NCBI GenBank assembly: GCA_033296885.1 | Contig: MU863970.1 | Location: forward strand, 62,001 to 126,000 | Length of the DNA: 64,000 nucleotides | Direction: 5' to 3' | Origin: Triangularia verruculosa | Taxonomy: Eukaryota; Ascomycota; Sordariomycetes; Sordariales; Podosporaceae | Shown: piece by piece, positions 25,101 to 36,403 of the stretch | How positions within the stretch are numbered: position 1 is the first letter of the stretch | Layout: each line of letters begins with the position of its first letter | The notes under the pieces: model-generated | The model's input: the letters and a program-made list of their open reading frames with translations, nothing else | Told to the model about the DNA's origin: nothing | The model's database searches: none | Program-made: the position numbers and the translations under genes

Positions 25101-25180
25101 TACAGATCGTGGCGCCAGTACATCTTCTTCCCCAGAGGCGTGACAGCTCTGTCGGTCCCCCGCCGGGTGGAGTCTGGGGC
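22127..25180. other. Three-kilobase gap with an AT-rich patch; 5' leader of bromodomain gene at right end
   Basis: No gene is seen. A CTTAT-type repeat (CTTATCTTATCTTATC) lies near 24486-24501 and a TACCTAGGTAGGT motif at 24597-24609. The last 500 bases are probably promoter and 5' leader of the bromodomain gene. A likely leader intron runs from about 25011 (GTGAGT) to 25105 (CTACAG). Confidence 0.5.
23810..23960. repeat. AT-rich patch with imperfect internal repeats
   Basis: The patch is rich in TTTTAA and CTATTA words. It repeats the phrase CCTAT(C/T)(A/C)ACTATC at about 23820 and 23914, each followed by a T/A-rich tail ending near GGCYTATTA. Composition differs sharply from the flanks. 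It may be a decayed, mutated repeat; no element ends are visible. Confidence 0.4.
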
Positions 25181-28100
25181 ATGAATACTCCAGCGAACCC
25201 GACGACATACCCAGTTTCGTCCTTTACATCGCTCGAGCTCGTGTTCTTATTCCGTGGCGTGCACAGGTTTGGCCTCGACTCTGCCGCCTTCCCACAGATC
25301 TCCAATGTCCTGAGAGACAACTCTGGCCTCAAAAGGCAACCGACCTTTGATGCCCAAAGGTTGAGCGCCGAGGCGTTGCAGAAGGCTTTCTTGCACCTTG
25401 TTGGTCAAGAGATTAGGGCGGATAATGTCAGCACAACACCCGGGCCTGATGGCCCTCTCTCGCCTGCCTCTAAGAAGCGAAGGCTTGAAGCCCTCCCGCT
25501 GCCGAGCTGGAATGATGTCCACCAACATGTCGACAAAATTCAGCAAGCCTACGATAAGGTTTACGATTCCTATGTTGAAGACGCTGTTCAGGCGATCGAT
25601 CATCTGGAAGAACAGTACAAGAGAACACAGGCAGAGTTAGAGCAGCTCGAGCTGGCCGAGGCCCGGGATGCTGAGGAAGCCAAGCAGAAAAGACCACACT
25701 CTGTGGAGGATAAAGGGGCACAACTCAACGGAGCTCCAGATAGCAAAGGCAAATCAGTTTCGGCGATTGTTAATGGAGTTCATGCGTCTCCAAAGGTCTC
25801 GCCTAAGCCGTCACCACGGCTACAGCAATCTCCGCTGCCGCATGTGCCCCATCAGCACCCCCGGCAACATCCTCAGAAGCAACCTCAGCAGCAGCCCCTA
25901 CAACGGCCACAGCAGTTGACTCCACAGCCCCATGTGCCTCAGGTATCTCAACTGTCCCAACCGCCCCAGCCTCCTCAACCACCTCAGTTACCACAGTTGC
26001 CGCAGCTCCAGCAGCCCTTACAATCACCTCAACCGCTGCATCAAGTGCAACCACCACAACATGGACATGTACCGCAGCAGGGACAGCTACAGCTGCAGCA
26101 AGGCCAGCCATCACAGCCAGGGCTGTCTCAGCAGGGACAGGGACAGCCACCACAGCACTTGCAGCAATCGCAGCAGGCGCAGCAAGGACAACCACCACAG
26201 CACGTGTCGACATTGCAGCAACCACATCTCCCACCGCACGTACAACAGTCCCAGCAGGCCCAGCCGCCGTTACGGCCACTGCAACCCCTGCTTCCGCATC
26301 TCGCGCCACGGCAAGATGCCAGAAATGGACTGGGCTCTCCGCATTCCCAGCATGCTTCGTTGGACAAACCAGCTCCAACCCCTCGGCCTCCTTCGTTGAA
26401 CCACCCGCCTATGAGTCGCTCTCCGCAGCTTGGGCACCCGGACGTCTCAAGGGTTCCTTCTGTGAGACCCCCCGAGCCACCCAAATCTCTAAGTGGATCA
26501 CCCCAAGTCCTTCAAGCGCCACAGGGTGTGCCTTCTTTCCAACCACTGACCCAGTCGCCTGGTCCGACTGTCACCCCCGATGGCCTGCAGCGACCAGATG
26601 GCATTGCCAGAGCACAACATTCCCCGGGCCCTTTGTCTGCTAATTCTCAGCTGCCACCATCGCAGTCGCAGCTGAAATGGGAGCCGCCTTATCAGCCGAA
26701 TTCTGCAGGAGCTCGACCCCCTCTCAACTTGCCGCCTTCACCACACGGTCCAAATGTCTTTCCTCCCCCTCCGCACATGGTATCGGGCCAGCGGCCACCG
26801 CAGGCTCCGTCTCCATTGCAGACACAGCATAACAGGCCGGTGCCACCGCAAGTGCTTCATCCCCCTCATACTCATTCGACGGGTCAGTTTGTACCTCTCC
26901 AACCAACACCTGTTCGGCCAGCTGTGGACACGGCGAACAGACAACCACCGCCAGTTTCAAGTCCAGGGCCAAATGTCAACGTGCAGTCTCCTTTCCACCC
27001 TGGGCCATATCACAACTATTCCATCCCACCATCGCCTCACGCAGCTCAACCCCAACCGCACACTCTTCATGCTCCTCAGCATGGCGCCACTACACAGCCT
27101 CCCCCTGTTCGAGGTCCGGCCGTTGCTTCGCCAACCCCTCTGTCAGGGGCTCCTTTACAGCGACCTAACCAGGGGCTAGCAGCCCCTTCCCAGCAACGAC
27201 CCCAGCTGCCTCTCCATTTGCAAGCGCCTTCCCCTTATCAACAAGCTTCAAACACTTCTGTTGCGCCATCGCCGACTGCTGTTCAACAAAATGCCTACAG
27301 TTCGCCTTACCACCCTCCGCGGCCCGCCCCAGTGGAGCGTATTCACCAGCGTGCCCCTGTGACAACGACGCCTGTTCCTCCCGCTAGATTCGGGCCTGCG
27401 CCTTCTGCTCCCCAGACGCCCGCTGCTATACAGCAGCAATCCTTTGTTATTTCGGCCAAAATGACAAAGTGGAAAACAGCATCTACCCCTTCGACGCCCA
27501 AGCCTGGAGTTGAGTTTCGGCTTGGTTGGGATGTAATGGACAGTCCAGCCGTTGAGCCAATCAGCCCAATCCTAGGGCCAGCAGCTTCGCCTTTAGCCAC
27601 ACCCCAAGGGACACAAAAGAAGGTACAAGAGCAGCAACCGACCAAAGAAGCGATGGCTTCTTCAGGCACAACTAGTAAGTCGCGGGCTTCTCAGTCGATC
27701 AGAGATGCCACCTCTCCCTCCCCAGCGTCGGCAGGGGTCAGAAATAAGACCAGAAAAGATGCCGAAGAAGTGGCGCTGTCGGACATGGAATCTGAAGCGC
27801 CCAGGATCAAGGATGAGGCCATGACACCGCGCCCGACTACCGAAACCGGCGATAACACAGGAGATGACGTTGTTCCCGACAAACCGAACCCAGCACGTTC
27901 GGTCAAGCGGAAACGAGATGAGTTTACACCGGCCTCGGCGCACTCCCCGGGAGAACGGCAGTCGACAGAGGTACGCCGCGATGACTCGATGCCGCCCAAT
28001 ATGCCAAATGTTGTCCTGTGGACCCGATCGTTTCACAAGGTCAGCGGTTCTGCGATGGAGTCGATTGTTGGCCACCGATCAGCCAACATGTTCGCTGCGC

Positions 28101-28741
28101 CCATCCGCGAAAAAGATGCACCTGGTTACCACAAAGTGATCAAGCAACCACAAGATCTGAAGACCATCCGTAGTGCCATTGCCCACGGAAATAAAGCTGC
28201 CGCTCAAGCGGCCGCCGCTTTACCGGGGGGTGATCCGGGCGGCAGTTGCTGGCTCCCTCGCACAGAGGAGCTGGTCCCACCAAAGAGTATCATCAACTCT
28301 GGCCAGCTTGACCGCGAGCTTTCCCACATCTTCGCCAATTGCATCATGTACAACCCCGATCCATGGCATGGGCCTGGCCCAGCATTCCTGCCCCCGGAGG
28401 ATGATTCCGAAGGTCAAGAAGCTGGTGCTTATCAGGATAATGTGGTGGGCTACAAGGTGGACGAGTTTGGCATTGTGAATGATGCCCGCGCCATGTTTAT
28501 CGAGGTCGAGCAGCACGTTAGTGAGTTGCGCTCAGCCGAGAAGCGCAGCGCACCTCCTGGGCATGGCATGGGCATGGACGGCCTCTTCACCGGGACGAGT
28601 ACCCGCCAAGCTAGCGTGGCTGCCCACGGCGATGGCACCAAAGACGACACGTCTGTTCTTGAAGAGCAGGATGAGCAAACGGCTACGGAGACGGAGAATA
28701 ATGACGGCAGATCCAAAAGACGACGGACTGGGCGGGCCTAG
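25181..28741 (+). CDS. Large Gln/Pro-rich bromodomain protein (Brd8/Bdc1-like)
   Basis: This is probably a chromatin protein that reads acetyl-lysine, similar in layout to Brd8 of the NuA4/TIP60 acetyltransferase and S. pombe Bdc1. The single coding exon gives 1186 aa. An N-terminal helical SANT-like block lies at about residues 10-75 (SLELVFLFRGVHRFG, then EALQKAFLHLVGQEI). A coiled coil at about 125-170 (VQAIDHLEEQYKRTQAELEQLEL) follows. Residues 220-820 are extremely rich in Pro and Gln. The bromodomain is at about 945-1110: GYHKVIKQPQDLKTIRSAI, then an Ala/Gly-rich insert, then IFANCIMYNPD with the ligand-binding Asn. Basic KRRRT ends the protein. The first ATG is at 25181; the open frame extends upstream only with GTG. 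NuA4 membership is inference from domain order. Confidence 0.85.
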   Translation: MNTPANPTTYPVSSFTSLELVFLFRGVHRFGLDSAAFPQISNVLRDNSGLKRQPTFDAQRLSAEALQKAFLHLVGQEIRADNVSTTPGPDGPLSPASKKRRLEALPLPSWNDVHQHVDKIQQAYDKVYDSYVEDAVQAIDHLEEQYKRTQAELEQLELAEARDAEEAKQKRPHSVEDKGAQLNGAPDSKGKSVSAIVNGVHASPKVSPKPSPRLQQSPLPHVPHQHPRQHPQKQPQQQPLQRPQQLTPQPHVPQVSQLSQPPQPPQPPQLPQLPQLQQPLQSPQPLHQVQPPQHGHVPQQGQLQLQQGQPSQPGLSQQGQGQPPQHLQQSQQAQQGQPPQHVSTLQQPHLPPHVQQSQQAQPPLRPLQPLLPHLAPRQDARNGLGSPHSQHASLDKPAPTPRPPSLNHPPMSRSPQLGHPDVSRVPSVRPPEPPKSLSGSPQVLQAPQGVPSFQPLTQSPGPTVTPDGLQRPDGIARAQHSPGPLSANSQLPPSQSQLKWEPPYQPNSAGARPPLNLPPSPHGPNVFPPPPHMVSGQRPPQAPSPLQTQHNRPVPPQVLHPPHTHSTGQFVPLQPTPVRPAVDTANRQPPPVSSPGPNVNVQSPFHPGPYHNYSIPPSPHAAQPQPHTLHAPQHGATTQPPPVRGPAVASPTPLSGAPLQRPNQGLAAPSQQRPQLPLHLQAPSPYQQASNTSVAPSPTAVQQNAYSSPYHPPRPAPVERIHQRAPVTTTPVPPARFGPAPSAPQTPAAIQQQSFVISAKMTKWKTASTPSTPKPGVEFRLGWDVMDSPAVEPISPILGPAASPLATPQGTQKKVQEQQPTKEAMASSGTTSKSRASQSIRDATSPSPASAGVRNKTRKDAEEVALSDMESEAPRIKDEAMTPRPTTETGDNTGDDVVPDKPNPARSVKRKRDEFTPASAHSPGERQSTEVRRDDSMPPNMPNVVLWTRSFHKVSGSAMESIVGHRSANMFAAPIREKDAPGYHKVIKQPQDLKTIRSAIAHGNKAAAQAAAALPGGDPGGSCWLPRTEELVPPKSIINSGQLDRELSHIFANCIMYNPDPWHGPGPAFLPPEDDSEGQEAGAYQDNVVGYKVDEFGIVNDARAMFIEVEQHVSELRSAEKRSAPPGHGMGMDGLFTGTSTRQASVAAHGDGTKDDTSVLEEQDEQTATETENNDGRSKRRRTGRA

Positions 28742-29200
28742 GCGGTACATGGTGTTGCGCTTACATTGCGGTTTACAGGATGCGAAGGGTATATGGGCAT
28801 CAGAGGCAAAGGCTGTTTTAGATCTTGACAGCGTGCCGAAGATGAGGATTTATGTATCATTACAGAAAAGAATATCCAGCTTTCTGCACTGTTGAAGGAG
28901 TTCACGTGTCGCTGCGACCTAGGTTTGTCGCAAAGTATCTGCGAGACTGCAACAGAGCCTTTCGGCTTTGGTTTTGTGCAAGTGTTTGGGGAAGAAATAC
29001 TTTTTTTTTTTTTAAACCACCAGTCCTAGTCCTGATGGTAACGTAACCTAAGCTGTTCAAGTCCACTACTGAAATCCAAAACCAGCGCCATTTCCGGAAC
29101 GCCGTCACTCCTCCCTTTCTACCAACATTCTTTCCCTGGATTCGCGGTCATTTGTTCTTTGGGCAAAACAGGAGCCAGTTTTCGACGTCGAGTGAGCAGC
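28742..29200. other. Convergent 3' regions
   Basis: About 460 bases lie between two stop codons facing each other. A pure T tract lies near 29001-29014. No gene was recognised. Confidence 0.5.
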
Positions 29201-31289
29201 TCAGCAGTAGTCATACTTGATCTCGATCTGGTCGTAGCGCTTGTGTTCGATATACAAGACGTACTCCATGTCGGCGGAGCGGTCTGTTCCCAGTGTGTCA
29301 GCAAAATTCTCGGACTCTACGAAGAAGATTGGCCTTCATGAAACCAACAGAGGAGGGGAAAAAAACAGTTAACTTACGGGTGACTCTAATATCGCCGTCC
29401 AAGACATAGTACAGCTGGTTGGTCGGGTCATTGTCAGTGACGGTGTTTAGGGTTGATTGGTACAAGCGTGATTCAACAAGAACATTACCTTTCCGTCCTC
29501 CCCCTTCTTGACGAACGTGTGCGCACAGTCGGCAAGCCCGGTCAGGTCGGCCGTGAGGGTGCAGAGGTCGCCGACTTTCTCATCAAGCGCCACCCCGGCC
29601 GGGCGGTCGTTGCGGTCGATTTTGACGACGAGTGTCAGGTCGGTGTACCAACCGCGCCCGACGAGTTGCTTCTGGTAAAACGGGAACGAGACCGACTTGT
29701 TTTCGGGGAGGTCGTCGCCCCGCTTGTGGTACCATGTCATTGCGCTGACGCGGGTGTAGCCGCTGTAGCCGCACCAGTACGCCTTGTTCGCCAGGGCCCG
29801 GTGCCTCTTCTCGTTGTACACGTGCTCTCTCAAGTCGCCGATGTGGTGGCGGGCCTTGCGGCTGGTGACGCGGACCTTGGTCAGGCCGTGGTCGTCGGCG
29901 AGGGAGAGGCCCTTCTTGATGGCGCCGTAGGTGACGGCGAGCTCGGGGTGGGGTGGTCGGATGAAGCGGATGCTGGGGTGGACGGCGGCGCGGAGGGAGT
30001 TGAAGAGGTAAGGGGACTGGGAGAAGCCGCCGACGAGGACGACGGCCTGGATGGCGGTGGTGATTTGCAGGATCTGCTTTTGGACCACCTCGACGATGGC
30101 GGAGACGGTGGGCTTGAAGATGTCCTCGAGGTGTTCGGCCTCGATTCGGAAGCGCCCGTTTTTAATGCCGGCCTCTTCGCAGTCGGGAAGAAGCGAGACG
30201 GGAAATTCAACCGCCAGGGATTGTTGGTCGAAGCGACGTTTGGTCTTTTATACGGGGCATGTCAGACAAGTGTGCTGGGCTCGGTGTTGGGGAGGATAAT
30301 ACTTGCCACCTTCTCGAATTGGGTCACGGCCTGTTGGACGATTCTCTTACGCAGAGTCTCTGAAGACGTTGTGTAAGTTGGGGCTTTGGCGAATCTGGCT
30401 TCGAGATAGGCCTCGAATCTCATGTTGAGCTGGGCGGAACCGGCCACCTCGCCGTCGCCTGGCGCAGCCTCCTTGACCTCCAGAGGGCTGACGTTGGTGA
30501 CTGTGTAGGTGATGAGATCCACAGTACCACCGCCAACGTCGCAAACCACGAACCTGCATGCATGCTTTTGTCAGCACCCAACTTCATCTTGTGAATCGGC
30601 ACGGGTCCACGTACGTGTCGCCAATTTTAAGCTTGGCCACGGTTTTTCTAGAGGCCTCAGCCTTCTCAGAGAGGACATGGATTGCAGCCGCCTCAGGCTC
30701 CGAGAGAAGGTGAACGGTTCCTTCCGGCATACCCGCCTCCTTGGCGGCCTTGCTAAAGAGTGTCTTGGTTTTCTCCTTGGAATCGTTGGACCAAACTGCT
30801 GGAACGGTAACGACGTATTCGTAGTCGTCAGGCAAGGAGACCAAGTCCATCTGGCCCTTTGCATACGTCAAAAGTGCTGTTAGGTATCGCTGTATCAAGG
30901 CCTCGGGGCTTGTATTCTTCTTCAGCTCCTCGAAATATCGGGGCGGCGCCGACTTAACCCAGGGGTAAAGGCCACTTTGATGATACTGAAGTCAGTCCCA
31001 AATCGCATTGTGGGTATGTGCTTGCTTCGACAGCTGGGTGTACTCACAGCTTGAACCACTGCATCACCTCATTCTCAGGGAGGCTGAGAGGGATGTCGAA
31101 GCCCCATTTCCCTTGGGTGGTCACCTTGGTTGGGACTCTGCTGGCCTCCTCTACGCCCTCGAACGATGGCCACTTTCGGAGGACGTTGACATCGTCGGGA
31201 CTGGCGGTGCTGGCCCAGGCAATGCTGGAGAAAGTTGTGCCCAAGTCAACGCCGACAATCGTCGACGGCTTCAGATTTTGAGAGGCCAT
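29201..31289 (-). CDS. Divergent Hsp70-like ATPase (fungal HSPA12-type)
   Basis: This protein has the actin/Hsp70 ATPase fold and belongs to the expanded, substrate-unknown Hsp70-like group of filamentous fungi. Exons on the minus strand are 31289-31048, 30974-30615, 30553-30310, 30244-29489, 29414-29378 and 29316-29201, giving 584 aa. Phosphate-1 is VGVDLGTTFSSIAWA, connect-1 is LLSEPEAAAIHVL, phosphate-2 is VCDVGGGTVDLITY, and the adenosine motif is VVLVGGFSQSPYLFNSL. The canonical C-terminal peptide-binding domain and EEVD tail are absent. Three splice sites are weak by consensus: acceptor AAAG at 30975-30976, donor GTGGCA at 30309, and acceptor AAAAG at 30245. They were chosen because only they keep frame and motif continuity, so those exon edges are less certain than the function. 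Confidence 0.88.
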
Positions 31290-33584
31290 TCTGTTCGCTT
31301 GGATGGCTCTTAGATAGGCACCTATGGTCAGAATAATGGCAGCAAGAAGCGTCAAGGTCAACTGTCAAAGAGATGCAGATTGGAGAGGATATAATAAATG
31401 AAAAACGAGAAAACTCTCTTTCTCGTGTTGCTATCAGCAGTTGGTCAGCCATCGTGGCTCTTTCCCAAGCCCCGGGGAACGGAACAGCAAGCCATGGTGT
31501 GGAAAGAACCGAGTGGTGACAGCATTGATAACGGATGGCGTGGGAAGGGCCGAGGGAGTGAGCGCGTGACTTGGCTGGGTGGATGCTATTAAACTTTCCC
31601 AACTGTTTGCCTCTGTCTTGATACGAATGATCCACTTCGCTTTGAGATAGGCTTGCTGGCCGCATCATACGCATGCCACCCGCTCCTACGAGCCTCGAAA
31701 CGACGGTATCTTTAAGCCAAGTTGCCCTCAGGAACGCCTAGGTGTGTGTGGTGGAATTTGGATACCTTAGTTCATGGTCTATATCTTGGCGCAGGTCTCG
31801 AGGGGATGAGTGGCTGCGATGTGAAGGCACAAATGTTGAATGGAGATTCTGCAGGAGGAACGAGAGTTTGCTGGGGAATTCCGTGGCTAGGTATATATCA
31901 TTATACGGTATTTATGACGGAACCTTGTTCCTTTCCGATATTTTTACCATCCATGCCTCTTTTCCCCGCCGCCCGGCATAAACTGGCAACGACAACTTTC
32001 GATGTGTATGGTTAGATGTTATCACCTTACTCTGTCTTCTTTTGAAGATTCTATTGTGAATGATACTGGGGGACAGACGGGGCCTCGCGCTGGAAACTCT
32101 TCCACCACCCGTCTACCTTATGTTGGCCTTGTCGGTTGAACTGTCAGGATGATGCGCGAGCGCCCCAGCTAAGTCCCCCTCCAATCCGAATGTCTTTGGC
32201 GTCAAGATAGTCTAATATGAGCTTCAATGTTAACTTTGATCTATGACCGCCTATTAGACCCGGCGGTGGGCTTATTCCTGTGCCGTGAGCGTATTTCCGA
32301 CTCGATGAGAACTCTACCATGCTGCTATCATTGGGAACGATCTGGGATATTCGGCTGGGAAAGCGGAACTAAGGTATCTTTCCTGCTAGGTATCATGAAG
32401 TCATGATGTGAGGAGCGGTGCCTGCTTCAAAGCACGACATCCGGGTTGTATCAACCCACAACCTGCTCAGATTAGGAACGACATCACCCCACCTTCGATT
32501 ACGGATCCCACTTTGGGCGAAGGAACTGGGTGGTGGTTTCCGGCTGGCTGCCCGCCTTGCTTGGCAGGTTACAAGTGGATCGAAGCTGTTGGCACTTGAC
32601 GTCTCAAGGCGCAAGATGTTGCCAGTCAATGTTCATGCCACCAAAAGCTTGAGAACGCCATGACCAGACTCTCTGGCGAACTGTCTCTCACGATATAATT
32701 GTCGCGAATGTACTGGAAAGTTACATTGTGACATCCTCAAAAACCGTTTGACGATAACGCGTTTTACCGTTGCCGTGGATATGGCCATTGTCATGCGCCT
32801 CTTTGAGTCTCTGCCTAGGTAGACTCGGGTTTCAGACCAACAGAGCTCAAAGCAGTAACAACACTATTACCCACTCACACACAGTCATGGCCAACCACAA
32901 ACACACTGTCCCAGCTTTGACCAAAAATCTTTGGGCATCTACCTAGATAGGCTTATCAAATTCCCATCGGTGAATCGGTCAAAGCGGAGTCTGGAAGCGA
33001 CCAGCAACCTACCAAAAGCCTCGTGTCGCCTTATCTGGTGAATGAGGCCAGAATCCGGCCCTTGTAGGGCTTGTGGATAGCCAAAATAAGCCCAAACCCA
33101 CGAAATATCCTTCAAATGACCACCAAGTCAACGCCCCTATTTCCACGGCCCGAGGGGATATTCCGCGAGGAAGCCCGTGACCTGGAGGATCTCTCTCTTA
33201 AAATACCCAGGAATTGACTTTTCTCTCTTCCTGGTTTTCCTGCATACCGTTCATACCGTACATACCTATTTGTTTCTGATCACACATACCTATTCACCTT
33301 GATCACGCATATTCGCCTCATAACGCCGGGCCGAGGCCTCGTTCTAACAGTTAAGCGTGGATTCCATCTCGTCGCTTAATTGTCCAGCTAGCGAGGTCCT
33401 CGGGCCATTTTTAGACATCGACGATTGAGATGGAACTCAGTCCACATCAGATTGAAATGGAGGAATGAACGGAAACGTATGTATTAGTTTCAAGAGCTTT
33501 TCAGGCCCCGTTTGACGCACAACCTTAGGACGCTCGTAAAGTCCATCCTGATGTACGCTTGCTGACTGCTCGGTTGGTGATCTA
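31290..33584. other. Gene-free stretch of 2.3 kb
   Basis: No supported gene is seen on either strand. CCTAGGTAG-like motifs occur near 32813 and 32940. Confidence 0.5.
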
Positions 33585-34109
33585 GTTGCACCGGTACGAA
33601 AGACTTTCGCCGGAGGGCTTGGATCCAAATCACTGGAGAGCGTTTGTGCCTAGTGTGCTACAAACTTAAATCAGCAGCCCAATTTAACCCGGTTGTACTC
33701 ACCACGGACTGTACACATCCGCCTCAGACGTGTGACGAGTGCTTTTCAAGGGTGTCACAGCCCTGCTACCCCTCCGGGTTTGCACCCCCGGTTTGCCCAC
33801 ACCCCGGCTGCTTTGCAGCTGTAACCAAAGAAGATATGTAAGTCATTGTACACCGCATGACCATAGTTGAAACTATGACGAGATAAAGCACTGTTCTGAC
33901 CTTTCAACAATTCAAACAGGGCCATTACCCGGTTTATATGCTGTCGTTTCACAGCGCTTCGATCATGGCGTTGCCCTTACACAAAGGGATGTCGCTGCGA
34001 ATTTAGCACATTAGTTACCGCTATGTCGGTGCTCCTGCGTTGTTCCGAAGAGGATCTCCTTGACCACAGCAAAGGAGATCCAGTATACCCTGGGCCGAGC
34101 TCAGCGTGA
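33585..34109 (+). pseudogene. RING-finger (RBR-like) gene relic
   Basis: A clear zinc-binding pattern appears at 33644-33840: CLVC, then DCTH, TCDEC and VCPHPGC. This is a C3HC4-type RING spacing as found at the start of fungal RING/IBR ubiquitin ligases. A GTAAGT donor at 33839 and an acceptor near 33920 join it to a Cys-rich segment (FICCRF, RCPYTKGCRCEF). That segment ends at a stop by 34109, with no complete IBR and no second RING. No in-frame ATG precedes the RING. An upstream segment in another frame (ERLSPEGLDPNHW) looks protein-like, which suggests a frameshift. It is therefore read as a fragment of a decayed E3 ligase gene. A small live gene with an unseen first exon is the alternative. 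Confidence 0.45.
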
Positions 34110-34981
34110 GCTCAGCAACGCCTGCAAGCGAGGCAACAGCTGCTCGGCTCGCTCCCACGCCGAGCTTGCGTCGATTGGTACCCGGAGTGCCTTCTCGGCC
34201 CAGGAATCCTCCTGGGGGATGACAGGGCACTGGAGCCAGGGAAATTGGCTGACGAGGAGTCGAAGACATTCTAGGCTCCTATCAGGGGGCCTTCCACGAA
34301 GGCGGATAAACTGTCAATTTCCGGGGTTTCTTGTAAGTAAGCTTGGTGCCTTTATGCATTGGTACAGCAGCTGTCTTTAACATGCTGAGAAGCTGACATT
34401 GATGAAAAGTCTAGGGAAGCGACGAGGAATTTGTGCAGTTATTGTATATAATTGACATTAAATCGCGTCTGGCTTATTTCAAGATTTCTTTTGTTACGGT
34501 CAAGAGGAGGATGGAATTGCCAGCAACGAAAAAGAGGGAAACCACCGAAAAGAAATTGAAACAAGAACACAAAAAAAGTGGGAGGGGGGAACTCCATCAT
34601 GTATGCTCCTAGATAAGCCAAAGCTATGAATCTGAATCTATGCCGGGGTTTCTACCCTCCCCGAAACTTTTTGTCCTTACCTAAGTATGTGAGAATCTCG
34701 GTCTCAGGGGTCTATTTGTTCCAGTGATACGCTGCTAGGGCACCAGGTAGGCAGGGCAACTGACGTTACAGTGTGCAATGTTGCAGAGTTGAAAAATTGA
34801 CACTGTACCGAGGACAACCTGGAAAGAGTCGAGGCGGAAAATCGTCGGCCCCCACTGAAATTTTCCGCGCTAGATCGAATGCCTACAAAACTCTTGCTCT
34901 GGCCTCGTGCATTTCATTCCCGCTTTCCCACTGTTCTCCCTCAGCGCTATCCCTCCGACAGCCCTGGCGGCGAGCTGGGAG
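34110..34981. other. Intergenic, promoter side of the histidine phosphatase gene
   Basis: About 870 bases hold no recognised gene or RNA. Confidence 0.5.
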
Positions 34982-35867
34982 ATGCGACTTTTTCTGGTCA
35001 GACACGGGGAGACGGTCGACAACGTCGCTGGTCTATAGTAGGTCGCGCCTTTTGTTTTCCCAACTTCTTTCCAGTGCCCCCCAAAAGTACTAACTGGCTT
35101 CCAGCGCAGGTGTACGCGATTCACCGCTTACTGCCCACGGCGTCTTGCAGGCACGGCGTCTTGGGGAGTACCTTGCGAAACACCATCGGGTCACCCACGT
35201 GTTCTCCTCGGATCTGCAGAGAGCCGTCGAGACTGCCGTGAAGGTTGTCGATGCTCAGCTTTTGCGGAATACAAACCAAGACGACGACGATGGGGATGAG
35301 CTAGATGCCAACCAGCAGCTGAAGCCTCTTCAGCTCGTCGACTTGCGTGAGCGCGACTTCCGATCGGCAGAGGGGAGGAAGTTCGGCACACCTCATGGTG
35401 ACGCTGAAACACACGAGGAGATGAGGCTGAGGGCTGCTCGGTTTGTCCAAGGACACCTGGTTCCGTTGTTGGAGAGTGGGGATTCTAAAGCCATCGTGGT
35501 CGTGGTGGCCCATGGCTTGATTCTCAACTCGCTCTTTCGGGCTCTGCAGGCGAGGTTCGGTGTCCGGCATCGCGGGTCTGAAACGTCAGCTGCTTGGAGC
35601 AACACTGGCTATCTTGAGGCTGTGGTCAAGGCTGCCGCTGACAACGAGGGATTGATTGCTGAGGCTTCTGGTGACAGGAAGACGAAGCAGCCACCGTTCT
35701 GCTTGACTGTGGTGGGGGTGAACGTGCTTCGCCATCTCGAGGGCTTGAAAAAGACCAGGGGCGGGATTGGCAGTGCGCAGTTCGACAAGAGGCAGAGGAC
35801 CATGGACTCGTTCTTTGGCCCTGCCTCTAAAAAGCCGAGGGTGGACCCGGAGTCTGAGAAATCCTGA
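34982..35867 (+). CDS. Histidine phosphatase (phosphoglycerate-mutase-like) with PIP-box-like tail
   Basis: This is a branch-2-like histidine phosphatase superfamily enzyme. Exons are 34982-35037 and 35105-35867, giving 272 aa. The catalytic RHG motif is at residues 7-9 (MRLFLVRHGETVDN). The partner Arg lies in SSDLQRAVETA, and the second His in VVVVAHGLILNSL. Substrate cannot be inferred; most fungal members act on small phosphate esters or phosphoproteins. The tail is unusual. Residues 249-256 (nt 35793-35816) read QRTMDSFF, which fits the PCNA-interacting peptide pattern Q-x-x-h-x-x-F-F, and a basic KKPR follows within six residues. The acidic insert DDDDGDE at about residues 76-82 is probably a loop. 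The next gene, on the other strand, is the DNA-repair-related ATL1. Confidence 0.88.
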
Positions 35868-36403
35868 CAGGGCCGCCCTCGTCGACTTGAAATGGTACGT
35901 GCGCCTCTTTTCTTCAACACCCGACACCTCACCCCCATTTTTATGATGAGAGAAACAAGTTCACAGACCTGTACCGAAAGTATACATGTGGAAAAACTTT
36001 GTCCAACCGCTATCTGAGAAATAACACATCCTCTTTTTCTGTTTTTTTCTGTTTCATTTGTTGGGAACTGCGGTTGCTAACTGTTCAAAAGACAGGTACT
36101 ATTTACCATATTCACCGCAAATCAAGCCACGACTCAGATAATCAACAAGAATTGACAGTTTGACAGCAACCTGCTTCCCATGATGCACCGTGACACTCCT
36201 GCCACCCTCCTTCACAACCCTGACGTTCACCCCAAATTGGCCTATCTCCCCATGGTCCTTTCGGGTTTATTTTTTGTTCAGGAAGAATAATGTCTGCGTC
36301 CGATTACTCACCACGGCTTTCGTTGGCACTTGTGCTATGGAAGTCGAGGTCCATATTTTGGTCGACATTTTTTGCATCATGTCTGTGGATTTGTTGTCTA
36401 TTA
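35868..36403. other. Convergent 3' regions
   Basis: About 540 bases lie between facing stop codons. The stretch contains T-rich tracts near 36031-36053. No gene was recognised. Confidence 0.5.

Noticed and set aside
29453..30376. 307-codon plus-strand frame over the Hsp70-like gene
   Set aside because: It is antisense to well-defined Hsp70 ATPase motifs, and the Val/Asp-rich composition is a mirror effect.
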